Below are positions 1-7,345 of a DNA stretch of 64,000 nt, in pieces. Where the stretch lies: assembly GCF_947090785.1 (NCBI RefSeq), contig NZ_OX352320.1, positions 3,833,001 through 3,897,000 on the forward strand. Reading direction: 5' to 3'. Position 1 is the stretch's first letter; every line of letters starts with the position of its first letter. A program made the translations under genes and the position numbers. The stretch is from Rheinheimera sp. MM224 (GTDB taxonomy: Bacteria; Pseudomonadota; Gammaproteobacteria; Enterobacterales; Alteromonadaceae). A model generated the notes under the pieces. It saw only the letters and a program-made list of their open reading frames with translations. It made no database searches and was not told the origin of the DNA.

Positions 1-1
1 C

Positions 2-916
2 ATTCAGGGCCAGACTGGTGTAGGTAAAGAGCTGGTCGCCAGAACTCTGCACCAGTTATCCAGAAGAGCTAAACGGCAACTGGTACATTTAAACTGTGCG
101 TCTTTGCCTGAAACTCTGGCTGAATCTGAGTTGTTTGGTCATGCCAAAGGTGCTTTTACCGGCGCCGAGCGGGAGAGACCGGGTAAATTTTTATTGGCCG
201 ATGGCGGTACTATATTTCTCGATGAAGTTGGTGAACTACCACTAAGCGTACAAAGCAAATTATTGCGGGTGCTGCAAAGCGGTGAAATTCAGCCTGTCGG
301 CAAAGATGAAGTAAAAACGGTGAATGTGCGGGTGATAGCGGCTACCAACAGAGATTTAGCTGCTGAAGTGGCTGCAGGTCATTTTCGCGCCGACTTGTAT
401 CATCGTTTATCGGTGTATCCCATTACCGTGCCTGCATTAAAAGAACGACAACAGGATGTGTTGTTACTGGCCGGCTACTTTCTGGAACTGACAGCCCGCA
501 AACTGGGCATACGTCAGCTAAAACTCAGCACCGCAGCTCAGTCCGTGTTGTTGCAGTACAACTGGCCGGGTAATGTACGGGAACTGGAACATGTGATTAG
601 CCGCGCGGCACTTAAAGCCAGAAAAGAAGCCAAAGCTCAGGATATTATTGCGCTGTTGCCGCAGCATCTGGAGCTGGCAGAGCGCGCAGTTTCAACCGAT
701 AACCACTCGCCAGCAACTTTGCCGATGATCCACAGCGAGGGCTTAAGCCTGAAAGCTGCCACTGAAGAATTTCAGAAGCAGCAAATTATTCAAATCTTAA
801 GCCAAACAGCTGGCAACTGGAGTCTGGCAGCGAAGCAGCTGGATTTAGACAGAGCCAATCTGGCCCGCCTCGCCAAACGATTAGGTATTAAAGTCGAAAA
901 GACGGTGCGTAGCTAA
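2..916 (+). CDS. norR: NorR-like sigma-54-dependent transcription activator (5' end cut by window edge)
   Basis: The reading frame is open from base 2, so the gene begins outside the window. What remains is the AAA+ activator domain and the DNA-binding domain. The Walker A motif GQTGVGKE lies at about bases 8-31, the sigma-54 contact loop GAFTGA at 149-166, and a Walker B-like IFLDEVGEL follows. The C-terminal helix-turn-helix ends in [12 protein letters not shown], which closely resembles the end of NorR (NLHRLAKRLGLK in E. coli). NorR senses nitric oxide through an N-terminal GAF domain with non-haem iron and activates NO-detoxification genes. That sensory domain is off-window, so the NO assignment rests on the HTH similarity alone. 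The 3' end overlaps the convergent amidotransferase gene by 4 bp. Confidence 0.8.
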   Translation: MQGQTGVGKELVARTLHQLSRRAKRQLVHLNCASLPETLAESELFGHAKGAFTGAERERPGKFLLADGGTIFLDEVGELPLSVQSKLLRVLQSGEIQPVGKDEVKTVNVRVIAATNRDLAAEVAAGHFRADLYHRLSVYPITVPALKERQQDVLLLAGYFLELTARKLGIRQLKLSTAAQSVLLQYNWPGNVRELEHVISRAALKARKEAKAQDIIALLPQHLELAERAVSTDNHSPATLPMIHSEGLSLKAATEEFQKQQIIQILSQTAGNWSLAAKQLDLDRANLARLAKRLGIKVEKTVRS

Positions 917-1620
917 AATTGAGATAACCAGCGCGTGAGCAATTGCTGGCTAAACTGGCGTAAAGCTGGCGCATAAACTTTGGTGTCCTGGCGGATTTTG
1001 GCTAAATCTGCCAAAGGCCAGGCCGCTAATTCGGCGGCATGGCCAAGCAACCATTGTTCGATACGCTGGCCTTCCAGTTCAGGGTGGCATTGAAACGCCA
1101 GTACTTGCGAGCCTATACGGTAAATTTGCTTGTAACTTTCACTCGATGCCAAAAGCTCTGCACCAGCAGGCAAATCAAAGGTATCGCCATGCCAGTGGAA
1201 CATCTGGATTTCTGCATCCACGTCCTCAACCGCAAAAAGCTGAGTGTCCAGCGCGGCTTGAGTAAAACGAATAGGCGACCAGCCAATTTCTTTGCCATAA
1301 GCGCCCGGATACACAGCAGCACCAGCAGCTGCAGCTATTAGCTGCGACCCGAGGCAAACCCCGACTAATGGCTTTTGTTCTGCCAAACGTTGTTTGGCTA
1401 TCAGAAGCTCAGTCTGTAAAAACGGATACAAAGCCGTGTCGTACACGCCCACAGGGCCACCTAAAATGACAGTTAAATCGGCCTGATAAGCCGCAGTTAA
1501 ATCATCCATAGCCGCATCCAGATACTGCAGCTGATAACCAGCAGCCATTAATGGCTCGGCAAAACTACCGAGATCTTCAAACTGTAAATGCCGGATCACC
1601 ACACAACTTTTCGTTTTCAT
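913..1620 (-). CDS. Class I glutamine amidotransferase (GATase1) protein
   Basis: A 235-residue stand-alone GATase1 domain that would release ammonia from glutamine for an unknown acceptor. The nucleophile elbow GVCLGSQ places the catalytic Cys at residue 89, and FQCHPELE gives the His179 and Glu181 of the triad. The oxyanion strand ILGGPVGVY is also present. It is similar to the GuaA N-terminal half but has no synthetase domain. It lies 12 nt downstream of the marR-type gene with a good ribosome site (AGAGGAG), so the two are almost certainly cotranscribed. The acceptor substrate cannot be told from sequence. Confidence 0.8.
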   Translation of the reverse strand: MKTKSCVVIRHLQFEDLGSFAEPLMAAGYQLQYLDAAMDDLTAAYQADLTVILGGPVGVYDTALYPFLQTELLIAKQRLAEQKPLVGVCLGSQLIAAAAGAAVYPGAYGKEIGWSPIRFTQAALDTQLFAVEDVDAEIQMFHWHGDTFDLPAGAELLASSESYKQIYRIGSQVLAFQCHPELEGQRIEQWLLGHAAELAAWPLADLAKIRQDTKVYAPALRQFSQQLLTRWLSQF

Positions 1621-1632
1621 CTATTTTCTCCT

Positions 1633-2202
1633 CTATGCCGTATCCTGATGTTCACGACAAATCAGTTGTGTGCTTGTTACCGGCAAAGGCTGCTTAGTTA
1701 AACCACAAAAGGGCAAACCATCCTGCTGTTGATGGAAACGACAGCTCTTGCACACGCCAAAACTTTTGCGCTGCTCTTGCTGCTGCACATGACTCAACAA
1801 CTGATGCAAAGCGCCGGTCAGTTGCTGTTCCAGTTCAGGCCCCAACTGCTGCACTGCCTGTTGCAGCACCTGCACAGCCACCAACTGTTGCACCACAGCT
1901 AAACCTGCTGCTGTTGGTTTTAAATGCACTATGCGTTTGTCCTGCAGATCCGGCTCTTTGTAAATCCACTGCCGCTCTTCCAGCGCTTTTAACGACTGAG
2001 ACACTGTGCCTTTGGTCAGGCCCAGATAGTCGGTCACGCCCATCACAGTGTCTGAGTAATGATTACAAATACTCAGATAACGCAAAGCGCTGAGCTGCAC
2101 TGCGGGCACCATTGAAAGTTCGGCATCATCCCGCTGCCAGCTGCGCAGCAAACTGTTGATGCGTTCGACATAATCAAAAAAGCTTAAAGCCATAGTTTTC
2201 AC
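1633..2202 (-). CDS. MarR-family regulator with C-terminal four-cysteine cluster
   Basis: A 189-residue protein. Residues 10-145 form a MarR winged-helix domain (recognition helix near VTDYLGLTKGTVSQSLKAL, wing near LQDKRIVHL). Beyond the usual MarR length there is an extra tail with C151-X2-C154-X11-C166-X15-C182 plus nearby His residues, a spacing that suggests a zinc site, an iron-sulfur cluster or thiol switches. This is seen in the sequence; the ligand is inference. The divergent intergenic region holds two 15-bp palindromic elements (2262-2276 and 2292-2306), and a possible own promoter (TATACT at 2246-2251 on this strand) has its -35 inside the first element, so autorepression is likely. 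It heads an operon with the amidotransferase gene. Confidence 0.85.
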   Translation of the reverse strand: MKTMALSFFDYVERINSLLRSWQRDDAELSMVPAVQLSALRYLSICNHYSDTVMGVTDYLGLTKGTVSQSLKALEERQWIYKEPDLQDKRIVHLKPTAAGLAVVQQLVAVQVLQQAVQQLGPELEQQLTGALHQLLSHVQQQEQRKSFGVCKSCRFHQQQDGLPFCGLTKQPLPVTSTQLICREHQDTA

Positions 2203-2245
2203 ACCTGCACTTGCATCTGGATTTAGAACTGCATTTTATCTGCAC

Positions 2246-2274
2246 AGTATAGCTTGACATTGTATCGAAGCGAA
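2246..2274 (-). promoter_or_regulatory. Candidate promoter of the marR-amidotransferase operon
   Basis: On the minus strand TTCGCT (2274-2269) and TATACT (2251-2246) are 17 bp apart. The -10 is good and the -35 weak. The -35 lies inside operator element 2262-2276, which would allow autorepression. Confidence 0.45.
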
Positions 2275-2282
2275 ACTATTAT
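2254..2282 (+). promoter_or_regulatory. Sigma-70 promoter of the DUF2024-rof unit
   Basis: TTGACA at 2254-2259, a 17-bp spacer and TATTAT at 2277-2282 make a near-consensus promoter facing the DUF2024 gene. The spacer is almost entirely filled by operator element 2262-2276, so a bound regulator would exclude RNA polymerase. Confidence 0.8.
2262..2276. promoter_or_regulatory. MarR-type operator element 1 (degenerate palindrome)
   Basis: GTATCGAAGCGAAAC matches the perfect palindrome at 2292-2306 in its left half and 4 of 7 positions in its right half. It sits between the -35 and -10 of the DUF2024 promoter and overlaps the predicted -35 of the regulator's own promoter. Confidence 0.7.
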
Positions 2283-2291
2283 TTTCATAAC

Positions 2292-2306
2292 GTATCGATT
2301 CGATAC
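2292..2306. promoter_or_regulatory. MarR-type operator element 2 (perfect palindrome)
   Basis: GTATCGATTCGATAC is a perfect 7+1+7 palindrome just downstream of the expected transcription start of the DUF2024 unit. Related elements lie at 2262-2276, 3055-3069 and 3078-3092. Confidence 0.8.
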
Positions 2307-2334
2307 TTAATTTAAGGTTGAGTGAGGAGCTTTT

Positions 2335-2589
2335 ATGAACGTTCAGGTTTTTGACACCCATGTAAAAACGACCAATGGCCATTATCTGCATTTTGATGTG
2401 TTGGTAACACCAGAGCACGCAGCTAAGGCTAAACTTTATGCACAGCAGTTTTTACAACAACAAGGCTATAACAGTGACGACATACAGCAACAAAGCTGTG
2501 ATTTTTGTCATAACGAAATAGCCACCCCAGCGGTTATTGCAGCTATTAATGCGCAGGGTTATTACATTCTGAAATTACAGGGCTGCTAA
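2335..2589 (+). CDS. DUF2024 family protein
   Basis: An 84-residue cytoplasmic protein with the DUF2024 hallmarks: VQVFDTHV at the N-terminus, HFDVLV in the middle, a CDFCHNE motif (C61, C64) and GYYILKLQGC at the C-terminus. The family is of unknown function; the CxxCH motif suggests metal or redox chemistry, but this is inference. The ribosome site GAGGAG is well placed. It is the first gene behind the operator-covered promoter at 2254-2282, with the rof-like gene 42 nt downstream. Confidence 0.85.
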   Translation: MNVQVFDTHVKTTNGHYLHFDVLVTPEHAAKAKLYAQQFLQQQGYNSDDIQQQSCDFCHNEIATPAVIAAINAQGYYILKLQGC

Positions 2590-2631
2590 GCGGCTCTGTT
2601 TTAATTAACCCAAGATTAAAGGAGCACTCTG

Positions 2632-2907
2632 ATGAGCCCGGCCATTCTTGCTTGTGATTTACATGATCATGTCGAAATTATCTGTATGAGACGATACCCG
2701 GTCCTGATCCACCAGCTGGATGGCAGCACTATTCAGGGTATTGCCCGTGACACCCGAAGTACAGCACAGGAAGAATTTCTGGTGCTGGATAAGGACGGGC
2801 AAAAAGTGGAAATTCCACTGTTGCAGATTGAACGTATTGAGGTATTGGATGCCAATGCACCCCAACAGGAAATTTGGTTACAGCAAGGCGGCAGCTGCGC
2901 TATTTAA
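2632..2907 (+). CDS. rof: Rho-binding antiterminator (Rof family)
   Basis: A 91-residue protein with the features of Rof/YaeO: an N-terminal ACDLHDHVEIICMRR segment, then a small Sm-like beta fold with GSTIQGIARD and a charged IERIEVL strand. In E. coli, Rof binds Rho near its RNA-binding site and blocks Rho-dependent termination. The gene follows the DUF2024 gene and is ended by a strong terminator at 2928-2954. An AAGGAG ribosome site precedes the ATG. Its place in an operator-controlled unit suggests that Rho activity is tuned in response to whatever the MarR protein senses. Confidence 0.75.
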   Translation: MSPAILACDLHDHVEIICMRRYPVLIHQLDGSTIQGIARDTRSTAQEEFLVLDKDGQKVEIPLLQIERIEVLDANAPQQEIWLQQGGSCAI

Positions 2908-2927
2908 GCCTATCGCCCCCAATAACC

Positions 2928-2954
2928 AAAAAGCCACCGACCCGGTGGCTTTTT
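2928..2954 (+). terminator. Rho-independent terminator after rof
   Basis: GCCACC (2933-2938) pairs with GGTGGC (2944-2949), extended by A/T pairs on both sides and ending in a T run. It separates the DUF2024-rof unit from the thioredoxin-like unit, which has its own promoter. Confidence 0.85.
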
Positions 2955-3046
2955 GTTTTCTGCTGTTTAGCAGCACAGAACAAAAAAATAAAACCATAAA
3001 AATTAAAACCTTAATAAGTAACCCACAGTTTTCTTAAAACATAGCC

Positions 3047-3075
3047 TTGACACAGTTTCGATTCAAAACAATAAT
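3047..3075 (+). promoter_or_regulatory. Sigma-70 promoter of the thioredoxin-like / exported-protein unit
   Basis: TTGACA at 3047-3052, a 17-bp spacer and AATAAT at 3070-3075. The layout copies the DUF2024 promoter: an operator-like element (3055-3069) fills the spacer and a second (3078-3092) covers the start region. Confidence 0.7.
3055..3069. promoter_or_regulatory. MarR-type operator element 3
   Basis: GTTTCGATTCAAAAC is a degenerate copy of GTATCGATTCGATAC, placed between -35 and -10 exactly as element 1 is at the DUF2024 promoter. Confidence 0.65.
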
Positions 3076-3077
3076 AT

Positions 3078-3092
3078 GTATCGAATCGAAAC
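3078..3092. promoter_or_regulatory. MarR-type operator element 4
   Basis: GTATCGAATCGAAAC differs from the perfect palindrome at two positions (the central base and one base of the right half). It lies 23 bp downstream of element 3, versus 30 bp between elements 1 and 2. Confidence 0.7.
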
Positions 3093-3158
3093 GTATTTCA
3101 AAATACAGCACAGTGCAGTACAGATTCTTAACCTGACTTTCTTAAAGGAAACAAACCT

Positions 3159-3401
3159 ATGAACACTAAAACTATTGCTACTTTTTACCATGCTGGTTGC
3201 CCTGTTTGCATTAGCGCCGAGCAAGCCTTGTTAAGCATGATTGACCCGAACAAATATCAAATCAATGTAGTGCATTTAGGTGAACAGAGTGCTGAAGTCG
3301 CAACAGCCAAAGCTGCCGGCGTGCAGTCAGTACCTGCCTTAGTCATTGATGGCCAGGTATTACATATCAACTTTGGCGCTGCCATCACAGATTTAGCTTG
3401 A
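3159..3401 (+). CDS. Small thioredoxin/glutaredoxin-like protein (CPVC)
   Basis: An 80-residue single-domain thioredoxin-fold protein. The redox motif is CPVC at residues 15-18 in FYHAGCPVCISAEQAL, with the cis-Pro segment SVPALVIDGQ near residue 66 and no signal peptide, so it should act in the cytoplasm. AAAGGA lies upstream of the ATG. It is the first gene after the promoter at 3047-3075, and the exported-protein gene starts 5 nt downstream. The association with a cysteine-bearing MarR protein suggests a thiol or metal stress response, which is inference. Confidence 0.75.
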   Translation: MNTKTIATFYHAGCPVCISAEQALLSMIDPNKYQINVVHLGEQSAEVATAKAAGVQSVPALVIDGQVLHINFGAAITDLA

Positions 3402-3406
3402 GGTGA

Positions 3407-4150
3407 ATGATGAAAAAATTACTGTTAAGTTCATTAATAGCTTTAGCCGCCAGCCAGGCGCTGGCTCATGGCCCTGGTGGTATTCACTCGGAAAAATCAG
3501 CCACTACAGCTGCTTTTGACTTAGTCCACACCCGGGTATTTAAAGACGGTACCCATCTGGTATTTGAGCAAGTGGTTGCAGGCACTGCAGGTGCAGAAAA
3601 ACCAGTCAGCAATGGCGGAAAATTTGCCACAGCAGAGGTACTAAGTTATGTCTGGCCAACCACACTGGATTCTTCAGTCATAGGTTTTGATGGTAAAAAA
3701 GGCATAGTGGCGCTGGCGTTAACTGCCCACCCTGACTTTGATGACACACCTTTGTATGACGAAAACAACGATGGCAATCTGGCGAACGATGGCGACGACT
3801 GGCATTCACATTGGGTGGTGTTAACCCCGGATGAAAGCTGTGGCCCTAAAGGTTTAAAAGTGCGGGATATTCCAAAAGGTGAAACTCCTAAAGTGCCAAA
3901 AACCTGGCCAGGTGCTCCAATTTATATCGACTCTCCGGGTTATGATTTCAACCTGAAAAAAGATACCGTCACCATCCGTGTGCCGTTAAAAGAAGTGGGG
4001 TTCCCAACTGATTTTAACTACGACGGTGTGACAGCTGCACTGAAAGTAAATGCCAACCTGCACAACCCGCTGCTCTGCGTAGTGAATGTGTACGATGTGG
4101 CTTCAGGTGATTTATCTTTACCAGCCACCTGGCCACAAAAAGCTAAATAA
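3407..4150 (+). CDS. Exported protein of unknown function, second gene of the thioredoxin-like unit
   Basis: A 247-residue protein with a signal peptide (MMKKLLLSSLIALAASQALA, cleavage likely before HGPGG). I do not recognise a family. It is rich in Asp, Gly and His in the middle, with a calcium-loop-like stretch DENNDGNLANDGDD near residues 118-131 followed by WHSHW, which may bind a metal. Two cysteines (CGPKG and LLCVV) are far apart. The ATG is preceded by a GAGGTG ribosome site overlapping the end of the upstream gene, so the pair is cotranscribed. A second in-frame ATG at 3410 is an equally possible start. Confidence 0.65.
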   Translation: MMKKLLLSSLIALAASQALAHGPGGIHSEKSATTAAFDLVHTRVFKDGTHLVFEQVVAGTAGAEKPVSNGGKFATAEVLSYVWPTTLDSSVIGFDGKKGIVALALTAHPDFDDTPLYDENNDGNLANDGDDWHSHWVVLTPDESCGPKGLKVRDIPKGETPKVPKTWPGAPIYIDSPGYDFNLKKDTVTIRVPLKEVGFPTDFNYDGVTAALKVNANLHNPLLCVVNVYDVASGDLSLPATWPQKAK

Positions 4151-4167
4151 ATCTGCTTTAGCATCAG

Positions 4168-4197
4168 AATAACCAGCAGTAATTCCTGCTGGTTATT
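4168..4197. terminator. Convergent terminator-like palindrome
   Basis: A 12-bp perfect stem, AATAACCAGCAG pairing with CTGCTGGTTATT around a 6-nt loop, between two convergent genes. It overlaps the stop codon of the minus-strand lipoprotein gene. No long T run is present. Confidence 0.6.
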
Positions 4198-4684
4198 GCT
4201 TCATCTTATTTAACACTTCAGTAGCCTGAAATATGCTGGTCCCTTGTGGACTAACACCTTTGCCCAAACGAATATCAATCCGCACTTCGGTGTAATCCGT
4301 TGTTGTATCCAGCTCAGGCATCATGTCAGGCTGGTAATAACTACTGCAGCTGAGTAAACCACAAGACGTCTGCCGATGATGGCTGGCTGTGCTGAGCCTG
4401 GTAGTCACTTCATAGGTCTTGCGGTCTACCAGTGTTTCTTTTTCCACCAAATCAAACCAGTCGTAGCCCTGGCTCAAAGTTAGTTCGGCCGCCCTTTGCA
4501 GGGCATAATCCATAGCTTTGGCTTTGTTTTTACCTCTGAGTTTAAACTGGACCCTGTGATAATTAGGACCCAGCTCGGTATCACTGTAACCATAACCCGC
4601 AGCCGATGCACTGCGGTAATCAGGCGCACTGCTGCACGCCGTCAGACTTAACAATAAAACAGCAAGAAGTAGTTTCATGATCAT
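4193..4684 (-). CDS. Lipoprotein, CC0125/CC1285-like family
   Basis: A 163-residue protein with a lipobox LTAC (Cys at residue 17) after a short hydrophobic signal. The mature part has GYGYSDTELGPNYHRVQFK and a helix DYALQRAAELTLSQGYDWF, which resemble the CC0125/CC1285 lipoprotein domain; its function is not known. Residue 18 after the Cys is Ser, compatible with outer-membrane sorting. The start overlaps the end of the anti-sigma gene by 4 bp, so it is translationally coupled to the ECF sigma operon and probably part of the same envelope response. Confidence 0.75.
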   Translation of the reverse strand: MIMKLLLAVLLLSLTACSSAPDYRSASAAGYGYSDTELGPNYHRVQFKLRGKNKAKAMDYALQRAAELTLSQGYDWFDLVEKETLVDRKTYEVTTRLSTASHHRQTSCGLLSCSSYYQPDMMPELDTTTDYTEVRIDIRLGKGVSPQGTSIFQATEVLNKMKQ

Positions 4685-5388
4685 TCTCCTTTGTGTTTTG
4701 TCGACCAGCCTTGCTGGATTAATTGTTGTTCACCCGAAAGGCTTAACACCTGACCTGAGATCATCTGGTCAATCACTGGGTCCAGCACCCCAGTGCCACT
4801 GGCGGTCTGGTACATCAATTCTTGTTTCGCCGACCCATTGACCATAGCTTCCAGCTGCCAGCCTTCTGCAGAACGGCAAGCCAATTGCTGGCTGAGTTCA
4901 GTAGTGCTGCTGATTTGATAGTGCCGGCAGTATCTGCCTTGTTGATCCAAAAAGGTCAGATGTGCAGTTAAGGTTGAATCTGTTCCCAACTGATAACTAC
5001 TACCTGCGGGTTGAGTCTCCAGTGCCAGGCTGATATCAGACCATGGGTCATGCTGTTGCCATAGCACCAGGGCATAACCAGCAGCAAAAGCCATACAAGC
5101 TGCAGCTGCACTATGCCACTGCCGTGGCTGTGCCAACCGGCGCCAGAACGGAAACCGGATTACCGAACCTTGTTCTGGTTCATCCAGCAGCGCCATCAGT
5201 TGCTGTGGCACCGGAGTAGCATCTATCAGACTTGCCTGCTGTTTTAGCAATAAATCCACTTCAGCCAAAGCCGCCAGACGTTCAGCTAATTGCTCGTCCT
5301 GGAGCAACAATTCACGGATCTGCTGCATTTGTGGTTCAGGTAATTCAGCATCAAGAAATGCAGATAACATTTCATCTGTGATCTTCAT
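4681..5388 (-). CDS. Transmembrane anti-sigma factor
   Basis: A 235-residue protein. The N-terminal cytoplasmic part (about 1-80) begins ITDEMLSAFLDAELPE, typical of anti-sigma domains that hold group IV sigma factors. One transmembrane helix follows near 95-112 (AAAACMAFAAGYALVLW), then a periplasmic domain of about 120 residues. It overlaps the sigma gene by 4 bp. Such pairs release the sigma factor after envelope stress, often through regulated proteolysis; the actual signal here is unknown. Confidence 0.85.
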   Translation of the reverse strand: MKITDEMLSAFLDAELPEPQMQQIRELLLQDEQLAERLAALAEVDLLLKQQASLIDATPVPQQLMALLDEPEQGSVIRFPFWRRLAQPRQWHSAAAACMAFAAGYALVLWQQHDPWSDISLALETQPAGSSYQLGTDSTLTAHLTFLDQQGRYCRHYQISSTTELSQQLACRSAEGWQLEAMVNGSAKQELMYQTASGTGVLDPVIDQMISGQVLSLSGEQQLIQQGWSTKHKGE

Positions 5389-5873
5389 ACAACGTAACTC
5401 CCCTTTGCGAGCCGAACGCTTTGAGCTAAAGCGGTGCGGGCTCTGGCAAGACGACTCATAATAGTCCCAGCCGGTAAAGCCAGGATTTGGGCCGCTTCGG
5501 CATAACTACATCCCTGCACAGCCACCAGACTCAAAACTTCTTGTTGGTCTTGCGGTAACTGGCTAATGGCGCTTTGTACCTGCGTTAGCTGTATTTGTGC
5601 CAGCATAGTGGCTTCTCCATCTGTACTGGCTTCTTGTAGTTCTGGCTCATTAGCTCCGGCCTGTCGTACTTTGCGGCTACGGTATTCGTCTATCCAGACA
5701 TTGCGACATACCCGAAAACACCAGTGCAATAAAGTCACATGGGGTTCAGGCGGGCTATTCAGTAACCGCTCTAGGGTGTTTTGCACCAGGTCATCAGCGT
5801 CCTGAACCGAACCGGTCAGCGAAAACGCAAAACGTCTCAGCTGAGGTAATAAAGTTTTTAATTCAGTTTTCAT
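5385..5873 (-). CDS. ECF (group IV) RNA polymerase sigma factor
   Basis: A 162-residue protein with sigma region 2 (FAFSLTGSVQDADDLVQNTL, residues 14-33) and region 4 (LPQDQQEVLSLVAVQGCSYAEAAQILALPAGTI region, about 107-140), and no sigma 1.1 or region 3. First gene of the sigma / anti-sigma / lipoprotein operon. A promoter-like pair GGAATAA and CGTCTCC lies upstream (5899-5927), and a matching pair precedes the Ser/Thr/Ala-rich protein gene, so it probably drives its own operon and that gene. Confidence 0.9.
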   Translation of the reverse strand: MKTELKTLLPQLRRFAFSLTGSVQDADDLVQNTLERLLNSPPEPHVTLLHWCFRVCRNVWIDEYRSRKVRQAGANEPELQEASTDGEATMLAQIQLTQVQSAISQLPQDQQEVLSLVAVQGCSYAEAAQILALPAGTIMSRLARARTALAQSVRLAKGSYVV

Positions 5874-5898
5874 CGTCAGTAATACTCCCTGTTAAAAA

Positions 5899-5927
5899 GG
5901 AGACGAAGCAGCACACAGATTTATTCC
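5899..5927 (-). promoter_or_regulatory. ECF-type promoter of the sigma factor operon
   Basis: On the minus strand, GGAATAA (5927-5921) and CGTCTCC (5905-5899) are separated by 15 bp, a typical ECF -35/-10 layout. The same arrangement, GGAATAA-N15-CGTTACC, occurs at 8923-8951. Confidence 0.65.
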
Positions 5928-5935
5928 ACCACAAT

Positions 5936-5962
5936 GGAATTTTTTTTCTGCTCAGACGTTTT
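5936..5962 (+). promoter_or_regulatory. Possible ECF-type promoter of the S8 peptidase gene
   Basis: GGAATTT (5936-5942) and CGTTTT (from 5957), with spacing 1 bp shorter than in the two minus-strand matches. It lies back to back with the sigma operon promoter. The weakest of the three matches. Confidence 0.4.
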
Positions 5963-5998
5963 TATGGTACATAGTTTTTTGTAACCAAAGAGATCATC

Positions 5999-7345
5999 AT
6001 GAAAAATAAACTGACCTTTGTACTATTGTCCTTGTTGGCATTGGAGTCACAAGCTCAGCTTTTGCCTTCAAACCCGCTGACCGACAGACTGGAACAGCCT
6101 CTTGGTTCGCCCGTCACAGACCGTCTGACAACTTTAGAGCAGCAGTTGTTACATCAAACCAGACAACAACTGCTTCAGGATAAGCTTGCCACTAACAGAT
6201 TGCGCCAGCGCCTGAGTCTTAACCTGGACCCAGTCATGCAATTGCCAGCCAACCTGCCAGTAGTGAATCAGCAAAACCAACTGCTCTGGCGTGAAATTGA
6301 ATTGGAGCCCGGAGTCAGAGTCGTCGAAGGTCAATGGTTGCTGATGTTAAGTTCGCAGCAATGGCAACAACAGACTCAGTTGCACAGTTATTTAGTCGAC
6401 CAAAAGCGTTACCAGGAATTAGGCTTATTTTTATACCGGATCCAGCTGCCGACAGGTTCAGGAACTAAACCTGAACTGCTGCAATCGTTACCAGCAGATA
6501 TACAAGCACAGGTTTTCAGCAATACTATTTACAATCCGCAACAAGGCAAAGCCAATGGTGCCAGCAAAGCTTCTGCTTCTGACAGCTTCTGTCAAAGTGC
6601 CGTAAAAATAGGTATGGTGGATTCCGCAGTCGATCGACAACATCCCGCCTTTGCCCGAACTGAAGCCTTAATCAGTAGAAATTTTTTACCGCCCGATCTG
6701 GCACAAGACAATCAGCATGGTACGGCTGTAGCCTCATTACTGACAGGCCAGGGGCCGGGGCTTAAGCCTTTGTTACCGCAGGCGCAGCTATTTAGCGCAG
6801 CAGTGTTTTATCAGCAGAACGCTTATCAGCAAGGTGCTACTTTGGTCCATTTATTGGAAGCGCTGAATTGGTTAGCCTCAGAGCAAGTGCAACTGATTAA
6901 TCTAAGCCTGACAGGTCCGGCTCATCCTTTACTGCATCATGCCATCAGAGCATTAGATCAGAAAAGTATTGTATTGGTTGCAGCAGCTGGTAATGCAGGT
7001 CCTGCTGCTTCGCCTTTGTATCCGGCGGCTTATAAAGAGGTGATTGCCGTCACAGCAGTGGATCAACAGCAACATATTTATCGCTGGGCCAATCAAGGGG
7101 ATTATATTGAGTTCGCTGCGCCCGGAGTCGCTGTCACTGTGGCCAAAGCCGGTGCTGACTTTGGTTTGGAAACCGGCACTTCACTGGCTTCGCCAGTGGT
7201 TGCAGCTATTGCAGCCTGTCAGTTGGCATCAGGTGTAACTGCAGCTCAACTCAGAGCTCAGTTACAGCAACAGGTAGTAGATCTGGGTGAACCGGGCAAA
7301 GACCCTGTCTATGGTTTTGGCTTGCTTCGCCCAGGATCCCATTAA
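5999..7345 (+). CDS. Secreted S8 (subtilisin) family serine peptidase
   Basis: A 448-residue protein with signal peptide (cleavage near residues 18-20, ESQAQ). Residues 20-200 form a Gln/Leu-rich N-terminal region that could be a propeptide or inhibitory domain. The catalytic domain has Asp208 (IGMVDSAVD), His240 (QHGTAVAS), oxyanion Asn332 (AAAGNAGP) and Ser395 (GTSLASP), so it looks active. No C-terminal sorting domain is seen. It stands divergent to the ECF sigma operon and converges with the barrel-protein gene, overlapping it by 4 bp. The context suggests a protease of the ECF-controlled envelope response; the substrate is unknown. Confidence 0.88.
   Translation: MKNKLTFVLLSLLALESQAQLLPSNPLTDRLEQPLGSPVTDRLTTLEQQLLHQTRQQLLQDKLATNRLRQRLSLNLDPVMQLPANLPVVNQQNQLLWREIELEPGVRVVEGQWLLMLSSQQWQQQTQLHSYLVDQKRYQELGLFLYRIQLPTGSGTKPELLQSLPADIQAQVFSNTIYNPQQGKANGASKASASDSFCQSAVKIGMVDSAVDRQHPAFARTEALISRNFLPPDLAQDNQHGTAVASLLTGQGPGLKPLLPQAQLFSAAVFYQQNAYQQGATLVHLLEALNWLASEQVQLINLSLTGPAHPLLHHAIRALDQKSIVLVAAAGNAGPAASPLYPAAYKEVIAVTAVDQQQHIYRWANQGDYIEFAAPGVAVTVAKAGADFGLETGTSLASPVVAAIAACQLASGVTAAQLRAQLQQQVVDLGEPGKDPVYGFGLLRPGSH

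Noticed and set aside
1039..1341. A 100-residue plus-strand frame inside the amidotransferase gene
   Set aside because: Antisense shadow of a gene with a complete catalytic triad; no ribosome site or family match.
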